In this document: positions 46,366 to 58,117 of the stretch, one piece after another
How positions within the stretch are numbered: the stretch's first letter is position 1
Layout of the letters: each line of letters starts with the position of its first letter
NCBI GenBank assembly: GCA_950022655.1
Contig: OX465583.1
Span: 35,429,360-35,493,359, forward strand
Length of the DNA: 64,000 nt
Direction: 5' to 3'
DNA from: Alentia gelatinosa
Lineage: Eukaryota > Annelida > Polychaeta > Phyllodocida > Polynoidae
Position numbers and translations under genes: made by a program
Notes under the pieces: model-generated
Databases searched by the model: none
Told to the model about the DNA's origin: nothing
What the model saw: the letters and a program-made list of their open reading frames with translations, nothing else

Positions 46366-49300
46366 GATGGTTTGGCCAATTGATACCTGTAGATATGAGT
46401 GTCTTTTTATAATCAAAAAAGATTTTCAATTGGATTTTTACTTCATTATGCTGAAGAACGTGGAGCCAGACCATGTTATTTATATGCTTATCATAATCAT
46501 AACCAATGAAGTCTTGAAATATATTCATTTGTGAGTGAAGTTTTTCTTTTTTTCATTTGATTTCTTCTCTTTTATTTCATCGTTTTTTATGTATATGTTC
46601 TTTCCATGCGAATGGCGTGGAAACCAAACCACATTATTGATATGGTTATCTCAGTAATATGAAATAGTGCCAATTAATATCAGTATATGTTCATTTGTCT
46701 CTGTGTTCGGGTTTTCTGTTTTTTTACTTTATACTGTTCTTCTCACATTTTATTTCAATGAAAATAGAACGCACAGGGCATGGAATATAAACCACATTTT
46801 CGATATGTTTACTACAGTCATAACCAAAGAACGGGATCATGCATTAAGCACATTGACACATAATTTGTCACACACAACTGCCCTCGCCCCTACTCCCCCA
46901 AATCCACCCACCCTCTAATAATCGCCAAACTTATTATTACCCCTTCCTGACCTACATAGCGTATTTCATCCAATGAGGTAGTTTCCTTGCTCTAAAAAAG
47001 AGAAGCATTTCTGTTGTGAAGCTATTTTTCGTGACAAATGCAGTGAACTGTGAACATCTGTCAGTGCACGTGCTGATTACATTGCTGTGTACAAGAAGAC
47101 AGACAGGCGACTGTTTCCTTTTGATACCTGGAATTAAAGGCGGCACGGGCCGGTTTTAATGTAGCCCGGTCACAGTGGCCTTCCCTCAGAACACATACAG
47201 GCCAAACATTAGGCTTTATCTAGGCCTGCCAGCAGAGGGGGCGGCGGCAGCGCGCATTTAAACATGCTGCCTCCCGCAGAGCCACAAAGCGGCCACTCAC
47301 AAAAACCAAACATGCCCCCGAGCGACCCCTAACGGAAGCTGCCCCCATGGCGCACTGTATGTACGGAAATCTGAAAATGTTACCTAGGTAATTTCTGTAG
47401 TGGCTGAAGTAGTATTATTTAACTATTATCATTCGTTGACTGAATTATTGATTAATGAATCTAATTATGTAATGTTTGACAGGAGCCAAATACTTATTCG
47501 GCGATGGAAGTACATATGCATATATTTTGATTTTTTTATATCATAGTCTGATTTATATATTCCCTCCTCGTGATTTAAGGACTAAGAGTCCCAAAATATA
47601 CATCGTAATTGTATATACGAGAGTTTGCATGTTACCCTAACATATCCAACGGTTCCCATGGTGGAATAATTTCATAAGACCTACAGTACTTTTAACTGAT
47701 TTCGTGGTACATCATAAGGTAACAATTTAGTTTCCTTACTAAATGTTTTGTTTCATCTGATTAAATATTGAAAGGGAAACTCAGCACGTGCACTGATAAA
47801 TATGCGGAAACATTATCTTCGTTAAAGTGAAGATTCACATTGGAGACAGAGGCAGTTTCATCAAAACATCAAGGCCTAATGACATTATGGACTTTTTTCG
47901 CCATGTTGGTAATGTAATTCCATTTCGTCTTTCTTTCCCAGACTGAATTATTGATGGAGTTTCCGAAATAAAACCAGTGTGCCAGACACACCAAAGTCTT
48001 ACTTTTAAGATCAGGTTTCCTCTGTAAAAAAAAAAGTAAAATCAGTGTTAATAAGAAAAAGTAAAATATGGCATCTAAAATTTCTTTCCCAAACACTCTA
48101 GGGATTCTTTACAAATCAACAGTTTTTTCGACATCCATATTTGACCGGCCGGCCCTGCCCTTTGAACTTAATTTTTCCAAAGGGAAGGAGATAAAGAAGA
48201 ATTTGGGCACTGACGACACGTCATGCCGGGATGCTGTAATGATTCATGTGCCTGTTTACCTTCATGGATCTGCTGTATTTGTTTTACATTTTATTTCCCC
48301 CTTTTTCACCTCCAAGTCTGTGTCTCTGGGCTTTGACTGAGGTTTGGTTTTGATCTAATTCGGAACCCTCAGCTCATTACCATCCATGGCCGCCGCCGAC
48401 ATCCCCACAGGGACGCCACGTCCGCTTGTTCCCGATTTACCCCCTTTATCGCCTTGCAAACCACTGGAACCAGCGACGCCGGAAATGGTCGGCCACACCG
48501 GAAGTCCTACCAGAGCTGGCGCTGGTGCTCCTGTGTCCAGTACTCTCGTGGGATTTGTACCTACTTAGAAAGACATCCTCGGGGATAAATGTCCAGAAAA
48601 TAAATCAGTTGGTGTGTTTCTAAACATTGAATCCTTGCCTTTAATTCGAGGCCCTTCCGTGCGCCAGTGAACATAGCTCGGACAAACGTGTCCCTTGGTT
48701 ACTAATGAATCCCTTCTGTATATCTCTGCCGGTACAAACTGTTGACCATTTGTTCTACTATAATAAACAGCTATCTTATATGTTCCATCCCTTTCTGAGA
48801 TTGATGTGCCTTTTCAATAACCTAAGAACAATTAATACAATGATACCGTATGCTGTTTCAGTGCCTAGTTTTTCTCTGAAATCAAATATCCCCATGGACT
48901 AAAACACGGTGCGTAAAATCTTCGCTATAGAGCGATGCAGCGGCTCACTCAAGGGACCAATAAATCCACGCGTACCATCCGCGCATTAATACAGTACTCA
49001 GTGTCGGGATATAGTCCCGGCAGAGGCTGTTACTTATCCATAAACTGCGACGCGAACAATTCTGCTTGATTGGGTAGAGTTATATAGACGACCATATAGA
49101 GATAAGGGCACTGTATATAAGTGGAGTGTGGGGGAAGCGGATGTAGAGGCAAGAGTTGGTTCAATTTTAACAATACGGCACAAAGATAACGGAAACATCC
49201 ACGGTGTGGATGCTTTACGCATGCGTAGAACATTGGTATCATTTACATAATTGCCCTGCGCAAAACGGATTCTGTTGAACTCGGGAGGAGGACTGGCTGT

Positions 49301-49443
49301 ACTCGGTGTAGTCGTTGTTAGGTGATGGGGATTGGGATGGTGGGGAGTAGCGGGGCATGCTAAGCCCATCGGGCCTGGCTCTGCTGGTTTATGGGTCTCC
49401 CCCCTTTAATCAGCGCGAAATGCTCACATCATGTAAAATTCAC
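46366..49443. other. Intergenic DNA with a GC patch at 47.2-47.35 kb
   Basis: CCAGCAGAGGGGGC at 47230-47243 matches the CTCF core at 13 of 14 positions, but an extra G breaks the normal GGC spacing. The patch 47200-47350 is GC-rich and repeat-free. Elsewhere AT-rich, no gene recognised; 48380-48570 gives overlapping frames of 60-65 codons without domains. Confidence 0.4.
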
Positions 49444-49452
49444 GAGCAGCTC
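49444..49452. promoter_or_regulatory. GAGCWGCTC motif (copy 10 of 12)
   Basis: Exact GAGCAGCTC with flanks ACGAGCAGCTCGT, a 13-bp dyad, 36 bp before a CTCF-like site. Confidence 0.45.
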
Positions 49453-49488
49453 GTTCCCTCGGTAACAATGGGTGAGGTGCTCGCCAGA

Positions 49489-49502
49489 GTGCCGTCTGGT
49501 GG
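49489..49502 (-). promoter_or_regulatory. CTCF-like site, one mismatch
   Basis: The minus strand reads CCACCAGACGGCAC; only the C at the K position departs from CCASYAGRKGGCRS. Confidence 0.4.
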
Positions 49503-49955
49503 CAGACACCAAACGATGACAATAGCTACGACGACCTAGCCTTGTGCGAATGTGCAGTGATGTGATATTACATGAAACATGGTTGTTGTTTATAGAAACG
49601 GGTTGTGGACATTAATGGTAGATTACATGAATACCTATTCAAAAAGCTATTGTTCTTAGTAGGAATCCATAAATACCATGAACAAAATTTGGTGTTTTTT
49701 GTATGTGTGTGTTCTTTTAGGAAACTAGATTCCATACAGAATGCAGTATCCAAATATGTCATTAGCCACTGCTAGAATTGACTGATAGCATTAGGTCTTC
49801 CGATGTGATTTTTACGTAGAATAATATAAAAGCTGAGAAACCGATGTGCTCAATTTCATTCTTTAACATAGATTTCCTCTACTTTTTATAAAACAAAAGA
49901 TCTGTTTTCATTGTTTCTGCTCTTGAGTAGTCCTGGGACAGGTGTAGATATCAAT

Positions 49956-49964
49956 GAGCAGCTC
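49956..49964. promoter_or_regulatory. GAGCWGCTC motif (copy 11 of 12)
   Basis: Exact, within the full 11-bp dyad TGAGCAGCTCA. It is followed by GGTGCTGAGG. Confidence 0.45.
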
Positions 49965-50492
49965 AGGTGCTGAGGCCAGTCTGTCATACTAAGAAGCACT
50001 TCGTGTAGCAGGAACAACTTTTAATCAACTCAGAATACGTATAAAAGAGGGAGGGGCAATATGATGTAATGTGGAGGGGCTAATGTAACTACAGGACAGA
50101 CCAGTTGTCGTGTTCTTTCTCTCATAAATAAGATCTAAGTGAGGTGGCATTGATACAGCGGTTAATGTTGAATGTATTTGTGTCAGGTGTCCAGTACGCA
50201 TTAAACTGACCTCAGACTGATAGTCCATGAGCAGCTGTTCTTTCTTTAATGATAACCATCTCAAATGAAGGGGATATGATGGAAATTCCAATTTGAGTTC
50301 ATCTTCAGTTAATTCTTATTGTATTTCTCGGTTATTTTCATTTTTGTTTTTCTTGTGTTTGTTTTCTTCAGGTCGGAACGTGTGCTTCAGACAATGAATA
50401 ACTCACCTTTACTTCAATCATTTACATTTTAGTGTTTCTATTTTCATCAGTTGTTTATGTAGTATTGAATATATTTCGCACTAGAAATCATT

Positions 50493-50516
50493 ATCATCAT
50501 CATCATCATCATCATC
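50493..50516 (+). repeat. (ATC)8 microsatellite
   Basis: Eight uninterrupted ATC units. Confidence 0.9.
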
Positions 50517-51004
50517 AAAACTAGAGGTACACCACAACCACAATTATTGTGCCATATTGAAAATCCATCAATACCTATCGCAGCATCAATAACAAATTGT
50601 CTCCTGAAAATATACAATAGAAAAAATCAGAAAGGTACATCAATGATAATATAGCCGTGTCTGTGGGATATGTTCACTGATACAAGTTTATGTCATCGTA
50701 TAATTTACTTCACCAGATATCCTGTAGTAGAAGATTAAAGCAAAGGAAAAGAAAAAAATCAACAAAGAACAAAAGAACAAGTTCAAAAGTCTCCTGACCT
50801 TTACTTGGTAACTTCTGAAGGTAGTCTAGGCGGATTACCCAGTAAGACGACGACACTATGAGACGAACCACAGTTTAACTCAATCTCCCGTATAAGGAGT
50901 CATGGTAATGTGGGAAATGTGGTGTTACCCCAGTCCAATGATCAGCTTGGATTATCTGGGTTAGACACAAAATACGAGTAAGTCCCCAGCGTCTCCTAAC
51001 ACGA

Positions 51005-51018
51005 GTGACCCCTGGTGG
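51005..51018 (-). promoter_or_regulatory. CTCF-like site, one mismatch
   Basis: The minus strand reads CCACCAGGGGTCAC; T replaces G at position 11 of the core. Confidence 0.35.
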
Positions 51019-51356
51019 CACTTTCCAGAAGCTCCGGTCAGATTACCGTCTATAGGAGTTGACCTTCGTTTGTGGCGCGCTCTGAAGAATTAACAACTAA
51101 TTCGGTTACGGTGATTAGATTATCTCCCCTTGAGCCTAGTAGTAAATCTCTATTGTAGTTGGCCTCTGGAGCTTGTGTAGGAAGTGCATATATATAGATA
51201 TATCATTGGACACAAACCACTCGCAATATGCCTGCTTCAACCTACTGATTCATATACTACTGAGATATATGAGGCAATGTTTCAATAAAAAGATATTTAG
51301 AAGACTACACACTAACAAGTCTGGACAATGGACTAATGTTTCAAATACTGTTCATT

Positions 51357-51866
51357 TTACACAATATCATATATAATTGGTATATAGTAGATAGATGGCC
51401 CTGTTTTATGAACATGTTCCTTGACATCCTCTTTGAAGTTCGATGGTGAAAGGTCATTGTACTTAAAAGGGGATGAAACACGGAGCTCGATGACACCAGA
51501 GGGACACGTCACAATAGGAGGTGATGACGTTATTTTATGACGTGTGATATCATCAGCGTCCACACGTCGCCCCGGAACAATGGACGAGCAGGTGAATTCT
51601 GGGAAGGTTAACGACCGGGTCACGTGGCTTGTCGGACGCTGGAGAAAGGCACACTCTCCATGCAGATCCCTAGTGACCTGTACAGTGAACCCCACACGGG
51701 AATTATAAAGTCTGTGGTTGGAGCTGGTAAACACTGCAGTGGCGGAGCGAGCGTTCGTCCCAAAATGGAGAGCCCTGACCTCCGGCCGGCCTAACCGATG
51801 ACTCTGCGGATGGGCAGGAACAACCAACCGATGACTGTGATGAAGAGATGCCCGGATGTTGGGCAA
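51357..51866 (-). other. Unrecognised 169-codon open frame over a CRE-rich stretch
   Basis: The minus-strand frame begins near 51866 and ends at 51357. It is rich in His, Arg and Ser and has no domain I recognise. A good acceptor-like pyrimidine run ending CCGCAG lies near 51803, so an internal exon is conceivable. The same DNA carries three ACGTCA/TGACGT words (51504, 51528, 51537), GTCACGTGG (51619) and AATGACCTTTCACC, which equally suggests an enhancer. Its length is within chance expectation, so I do not call a gene. Confidence 0.2.
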
Positions 51867-53052
51867 ACAACGCCATTTATCCCTGGATCACGTCACTGAT
51901 GGGAAGGATTACTGGGCAGAGGGGTAGAGCTTTGTCAGACCCGTACTAATTACCCCGAAATGCTACTCCTAGGGGGTTGGAAACCGGGAGAGGGCTTATA
52001 GCCCACCCAGCCCTCTTGTCATCGGCTAAATATGATTACAGAGTAAGCTTGCAGAGAACAAAAACATATCCCTTTGAAGTTCCCTCACTGTATGGGTGTT
52101 TCTGCCTCTAATTTCCTGTCAGTGATTGATTTGTAGTGTCCTACGCTATATCTCTATTGCAGGCTGTCTGCTTTAGAACAAAGTAGTTACCTATCCTATC
52201 GCTCATGTCGTTTAACTTTTCGGAACTGCTTTTAAGGCACAAATAACAGGTTTTTTTGTTGGTTGTCTCGAACATTGCAATGTAGTGTAATGGCCCACAA
52301 AGGAAGCTAGCAAATCAGATCGGAATATTTGATTTTAAATTGAATGGAACCGACGTTGGGAAATGAGTGAATATAAACTATGTGTTTGCTAGAATGCCGA
52401 CCGGTCATCAATTATTGCCCAGGGTGCCAGCATCATAACCTATTAAGTGAATATATTAACTCTAGAAAAAAAAGGACAGACCCTCCTTGATGGAAATTGC
52501 GTGTAAATCGCTTCATTGATGTAATGCCTACAAAATGGAGAGGGAGTGGAGGTCAATTTACTTTTCAGAAATTGTGACTATATAGGGATGCTACCTTATG
52601 GATGACCCCTCAAAAACCCCTAACCAATTGTTAAAAGGTACATAAATAGCTAGCCATGTATTTATGGATCAGACCAATCAACGTACTTTTCTTTATATCA
52701 TGGAAGTTGAAATGTAGTTAAAACTGATTGCAATGACACGGAAAGAGAGTCTTGATGGAATAGCTGTAAATCGCAGGTGAAATTACACTTTGAATTCTTT
52801 TCATGAGGGACTCGATCCAATAAACAGCGGGGTCTCCCTACCATTCACTATTTTCCCTGAGGACTACAGAGAGAAAGAGGATTTGGTCTATTCATCCACT
52901 ACGCTCCACCCTCACTCCTCTGGGAGCCATAATCCCCTAGACCCCACTCTCTGAGACCGCCAGTGAAAGTTGAAAAACTTCACAATAAAATTAACCTTCT
53001 GTTTGAAGCTCATTGACGACACATACAACTTCTCATGCACGGTATATTGTAT
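51867..53052. other. Intergenic DNA
   Basis: No gene or repeat recognised before the first MITE copy. Confidence 0.45.
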
Positions 53053-53219
53053 GGGACCATCCATAAAGTACGTACGCAGTGATAGGGGGTGGCGTAGTGG
53101 TAAACAATTTTTGAACTTTTGCGTACACCCCTTCTTTATTCTAATGCGTAACAGATGGAGAGGAGAGTTGGGGGTCAAATCTTTCAAAAAACAATCCGTA
53201 TGTACTTTATGGATGGCCC
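53053..53219 (+). mobile_element. GGGACCATCCATAAA MITE, copy 1
   Basis: The inverted termini are GGGACCATCCATAAAGTACG at the left and the complement of GGGCCATCCATAAAGTACAT at the right. A TAT triplet flanks both sides (53050-53052 and 53220-53222), a probable 3-bp target duplication. The interior has no coding capacity; the frames seen across it are artefacts. It shares TTTTG.GTACACCCCTTCTT and AACAGATGGAGAG-type blocks with copy 3. Confidence 0.85.
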
Positions 53220-55956
53220 TATGGATGGCCATATTTTCGGGTGTGTATTCGATGCATAGACATCCAACAATTCTTTGGGTTACCCGTAAAGGCACAGTCT
53301 TTGTAGGAATCCTCATACATGAACAGTTCCAGCTTTAATCAAACTCGTCCTCAATGAATAGGAGGATCCTTTATGCTACGCTCCAATCAAAAGTAACACG
53401 GCGGTCCGTGTATGACAGGTGTGTCATGTCAGGTGTGACAGTTCAGATGTGGCACTTCACAGAGGGCAGTGTCCACAGGATCAAAGCCATTCAAAGGCGC
53501 ACTGTCACCGCTCGATCATTGACCAATGGACTCATGGCGCGGCCTGCTCTTTCACCAACACTCACCAAAAGCAGCGACCAGCTTTCAAGTGAGATCATGT
53601 GTTCATCATGTGTTCATCGCCGGGACAAGAAAGTGGTTGGCTATGTCGATTTCTCTGGCCAAGCTCAAACGAGGGGAAGACTCCAATGTTTCTGGATATA
53701 TTGGAGACAATGGGAGTGTGTGAGTTAAGTGACGATGCTCCCTCTTGGCAGGGAAGCTTGGGAATTACTGCAGGTGTCGGGAGGTCAGATGAATAGTCAA
53801 TGGTACCGAAATGAAAGATCAGTATGAGTAAGTTTGTGCATTGTGTTATTGAAGTTTACTGAAGTCGATTCTGTATGTTCTCTTCTGAACGGATGAGACC
53901 TGCATATTCAGTACATTTTATAGAGATGCGTTTCAGTACATTGGTTATGTGTTTAGTATTTGCATAAACCTATTGAACAAAACACTCTGATCAAGAAATT
54001 CATTGTATTTTGAAGGATCAGTAAGAACAAATCTTACAATGTTAAAGGACATTCGGTATATCGAAATGCTTATAGGAATACATAATTATGTATAAATATT
54101 TATTATATGAAATATATAAATGCGGATTTCACCATGAATATCATGCACGTAAAACCCAAGACTCCATCAATCCATGAACGGAATGATGAAGCGGATGAAA
54201 GTGTATAGTTATGCTGCCTTCTCTGTGACATTATGATACATACAGGATGCATACGCTTGAAGTTGTGGACTGAACTAGGTTGATCAATGTGGGGGGTGGC
54301 GCTGTCAGGAAACACAAGTCGGGATCTGAGGAAGCGGAGGGCAACCGCATAGATGCAGCCAATTGATCCTGGATTCACGTGTCACCCGCCGCCCCTCAGA
54401 TGTACACATGATCTCTACATGTTTGAATGCGGTACGTCCTCTGAAGCGCACACGCAAAGATTCTCTCGCTCTATGCATGTATAGAGCATGGTGTATTAAG
54501 ATACGTCCTGGTTGTAAATGGGAGTAGTTTCTGAATGGTAAAAGATCTGTATGTTGCCGTCATCCTAGGAGTAGGCTTGGGGAAGGTGGAGAATTACAAC
54601 TATTCAGCAATCTATTCTTTGTGATACAGTGTCAAAACTAGGCTCGTCTACGACATTCATGCTTAGGGTGCTGTTCCTAAAGTAGTTCTTTGCAGCTGAG
54701 TACTCAACAATCTGCAGACATGCACCTTTCATTTGCCTTTTAGGGTGGTGCTCACGATTCTCCTTCATAACGTTTTAGTGACGATACTACTGATCCACTG
54801 AATCCTCTTACCCCCTACCATACCCCAAAAAAGGTTCCAGATCCAAACCTACAGATATATACATGTGTTGACATGGAATGATATTGAATCAAGCGCTAAA
54901 GCATTGAAAACTATTTAATGTCTTAATTTCTGTTTGCTACACTAATAATATCCCTTCTCCTTAGATATATATCAATTACTTGCTAACACACCTTTAAATG
55001 TTCAAACCACATGGATATGTTGGAAACTAAGTTTAGAGTCATTCTACCGCCAGCTCTTAACTTGCAAATTGTATTAGCAACATTACATTTACGTGTACCT
55101 TTAATAGTTTTCTATCAAGCCGACGACGCACCGAGTAACAAAGTTATTGCTAGACATTCCTTTCATTCATATTGGCCCTGGAAGCTGTCGACTTCACCAG
55201 GACAAAGCATTGGCAGTCAGCACAACGCTCAAAGATACCAGCTATTTGTTATCGTTCTCACCCATACCACCAGGGGGCGGGTCCATGCTGATAACCTTTA
55301 AGGCAGACGACAATTGATAAAAGACCACCCCGTGTTCTAAAAGAAGCCTCTCTCTTTTTTGGAATATGAACACCAGGGATGTTATCTGGCATGAAAAGGT
55401 AAGCTTCAACTAGCTTTTCCTGAAAAATAGATTTAGCTTTTTAAAGATGTATTCTTTTTTTTTCTTATTTGGGGGGAGCAAATATGTTTATTCATTATAT
55501 AGACATGTACATTTCAGCGCAGTTCTATTGATCATTAGGCCCGTATGTGTTATTTGGTATGGAGATAGAGCATATTAGTATTACGACAACAAATCAAGAG
55601 CTTTCAACATTCACATATACAAATGTATTCAAAAATATTTCCGAGCTGTGTCGAGCATTATTGTTCTTGGCTGTTGGTGATTTTAATCACGATTGAACAG
55701 AATTGTACATCACTCATGATTCTCGATGAATATGATATAAAACACAAATAGGTTAGAGAGAACATCGCTGCTGATGTTGCAAATAGTTCCCATTTAACAA
55801 ATCCATTATAAACCTGACATTTCATAATTTGCATTTATCAACAATAACATATCAACAACATTAATAACATCAATGTATACAAAATCAGATTATATTGGGA
55901 GTATAGAACTTGGAAATGTTTTATTCGATTTTGCAGATAGTTCAGCATCATATATA
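53220..55956. other. Intergenic DNA between MITE copies
   Basis: A 124-codon plus-strand frame (53354-53728) has no recognisable domain. No repeat beyond the flanking MITEs. A perfect CTCF-type core lies at 55267. Confidence 0.45.
55267..55280 (+). promoter_or_regulatory. CTCF-like site, perfect core
   Basis: CCACCAGGGGGCGG matches all 14 positions of CCASYAGRKGGCRS on the plus strand, the opposite orientation to the other CTCF-like sites in the window. Confidence 0.6.
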
Positions 55957-56100
55957 GGGACCATCCATTAAATATGTACGCAAAGAGAGGGAGTAGAGGG
56001 GGTAAAAGTATTCCTTCATCAATCTATTGCTTACAAGATGATGAAGGGGTTGGGATAATATATTTTCTGAAATTTTACTTTGTACTTTAGGGATGGCCCC
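55957..56100 (+). mobile_element. GGGACCATCCATAAA MITE, copy 2
   Basis: The left end GGGACCATCCATTAAATATG and right end ACTTTAGGGATGGCCCC are flanked by ATA on both sides (55954-55956 and 56101-56103). The interior is more diverged but aligns with copy 1 (ATCTATTGCTTACAAGATG against TTCTAATGCGTAACAGATG), giving the same orientation. Confidence 0.75.
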
Positions 56101-57000
56101 ATATCTGTTATATCGGATATACATTATCATTGATGTAGCAACATCTGTCCTCTGATGGTAAAATTCTCTAGGTTGTGTTTCATGACCTCACCGAGCCATA
56201 TCCAGGGCACCCCTCCTTCGTCAAACCGGACATTACCCGTCTACAAACAACTCACATACTGATCACACGACACCCACATGACCAATGAACACGCAGAGCA
56301 AACGACAGTGTTGACACCTAGCGTCAAAGGGTTTGCGTCAAAAACAGAACCCCTATTGTATTTAGGCGTCACAGGAACGTCAGGGATACGCCACCAATTA
56401 CAACATTCTCTATGACAACATGCATGTGGTGGCTGATGTGTGTGCCAGCCTGATTCTTACACAGGATACAGTCTTGTTTATATCCTTCCTCACATCAATA
56501 GGGTACTTTGATGGGGAGAACCCCGTTTTCTTCCTATAGACAAATAAGGTTGTAGTTTGTTAACGCCATTTGTGCTTTGTTTGTATTTTATGGAGTTTTT
56601 AATATATTAAAAGCTTGGACGATATGGTAATTGTCAGTTAGACCCATTTGACCTTTGGGTAAAAGAAATGAAAGCTAAAAAACAAATTTCTTTTAGCATG
56701 GTCTTCTAGTTAGAAATGTTCTGCCGGGAATATGATCGTGTGACAACTTAAAGTCCAATTTACCACAAAATAATTTTTTCCCAAAGCAAAAAAGGTTTAT
56801 CTTATTGAAAAGTGTGTTTCGTTTCAAGAATTTGAGAATGATTGCATGTGCGATTGCCTAAGACTCGAAGGTTATGTACTATAGCTAGAAACAAAAAGAA
56901 GAGGACTTGTTGTTCGGTTGATTAATGAAATCGCCTTTAGGGAGACTGAAATGTATATACATTGAAAACCGATAGAAGCGTTATAGATTAGTTACGTGTA

Positions 57001-57026
57001 TGTGTGTGTGGGGGGGGGGGGGGTGG
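57001..57026 (+). repeat. GT run followed by 14 consecutive G
   Basis: TGTGTGTGTG leads into 14 G residues (57010-57023) and TGGG. A prime site for sequencing and polymerase slippage, so its exact length is uncertain. Confidence 0.85.
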
Positions 57027-57218
57027 GCATTCTTTGGAGAAATGGAGGAGCCTTTTGAGAAGCTACTATGACTTTCATTAAAATCTCAAATACCCTTCTC
57101 TCTGGTAAGGAAAGACGTGCATATCTATACATAGGCTTTAACACTAGATATCTGAGCGTGTGCTCTGACTCTATAACAGGAAGGATGCAGAGTACCCATC
57201 AGCGGAGCGCCCGTCTTT

Positions 57219-57227
57219 GAGCAGCTC
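57219..57227. promoter_or_regulatory. GAGCWGCTC motif (copy 12 of 12)
   Basis: Exact, within TGAGCAGCTCA, followed by TTCTGTGAGCTATTGG. Confidence 0.45.
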
Positions 57228-57765
57228 ATTCTGTGAGCTATTGGTTAATGACACCACACAAGGCACCTAAATCCACCTCCTCTCCTTTCATACTCGCACC
57301 AAGTGTAGATTTAGGGCCGGGCCGATCTGAGAGAGGACACTTTGCAAGGGTGTACACCAGTTTCCCCCGTGCGGGCCTTGTCTATGTTACAACATGAATA
57401 GTGGATGTCGTTAGACTTTATATCAAAGGGAATGCTGAAGTAGCTGGTGTCTGACACTTAATGTTGTCCCGGGCCTTCCTCAACGTATTTTAACCTCACT
57501 CCAGTTTTACGTGAAAGGAGTGACCGTCTGTAGCTACCCGCTCAGTCCTCTGAGTGCTTAAAATAACATCTTATTAATTCATACAGAAATATATCGTTAT
57601 AATATCATTAAATCAGACCAAAATCATAACATACGTGGTACATTATGGCCAGGGACTAGTATAAAGAGGAACAGACAGAAGGACAGAAAGGCGGCAAACA
57701 ATACAGGGTAAAGGCTAGCTCCCATAATTATCCAAAGAAAAATGCCCTTAATCAAAAGTAAATTC

Positions 57766-57907
57766 GCCATCCATAGGGTAAGGGGTGGGGTGAAATAATT
57801 TTGAAATTTTGCATACATCCCTTCTTTAATCTAATGCAAATAAGATGGAGAGTGGGAGTGTGGGTTAGCTCTTTTAGAAGGCTTGCATACAAACTTATGG
57901 ATGGCCC
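57766..57907 (+). mobile_element. GGGACCATCCATAAA MITE, copy 3
   Basis: The left end is eroded (GCCATCCATAGGGTAAGGGG). The right end AAACTTATGGATGGCCC is intact. The interior aligns well with copy 1 (TTTTGCATACATCCCTTCTT, AATAAGATGGAGAG). No clear target duplication remains. Confidence 0.7.
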
Positions 57908-58077
57908 AACTGCATTTAATTGAGTAAACGTATGTCCTTTCATTTCATTTTCTAGTAGATTTCTACTGAATAAAATGCTATATGTTGACAGAATCGTTTC
58001 TCCATTTAATTGTCTTCCATCCTGGACCTCCTACATCCCAAATATATATTCTTCTTTCTTTTCTCTTTATTGACCTC

Positions 58078-58117
58078 AGGCCAGTTCATGAGATTGCAGG
58101 CCAGTTCATGAGATTGC
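58078..58117 (+). repeat. 20-bp perfect tandem duplication
   Basis: AGGCCAGTTCATGAGATTGC occurs twice head to tail without a mismatch, pointing to a recent slippage event. Confidence 0.85.

Larger units (their letters stand above)
49503..51356. other. Intergenic DNA
   Basis: No gene recognised. It contains one GAGCWGCTC, a near copy GAGCAGCTG (50229), an (ATC)8 run and a CTCF-like site, listed separately. Confidence 0.45.
56101..57765. other. Intergenic DNA between MITE copies
   Basis: No gene recognised. A poly-G run (57010) and the last GAGCWGCTC (57219) are listed separately. Confidence 0.45.

Noticed and set aside
47230..47243. CTCF site CCAGCAGAGGGGGC
   Set aside because: An extra G breaks the core spacing, so it is left as a remark only.
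52912..53338. 122- and 134-codon frames on opposite strands
   Set aside because: Both run through a non-coding MITE copy, so their sequence is repeat-derived.
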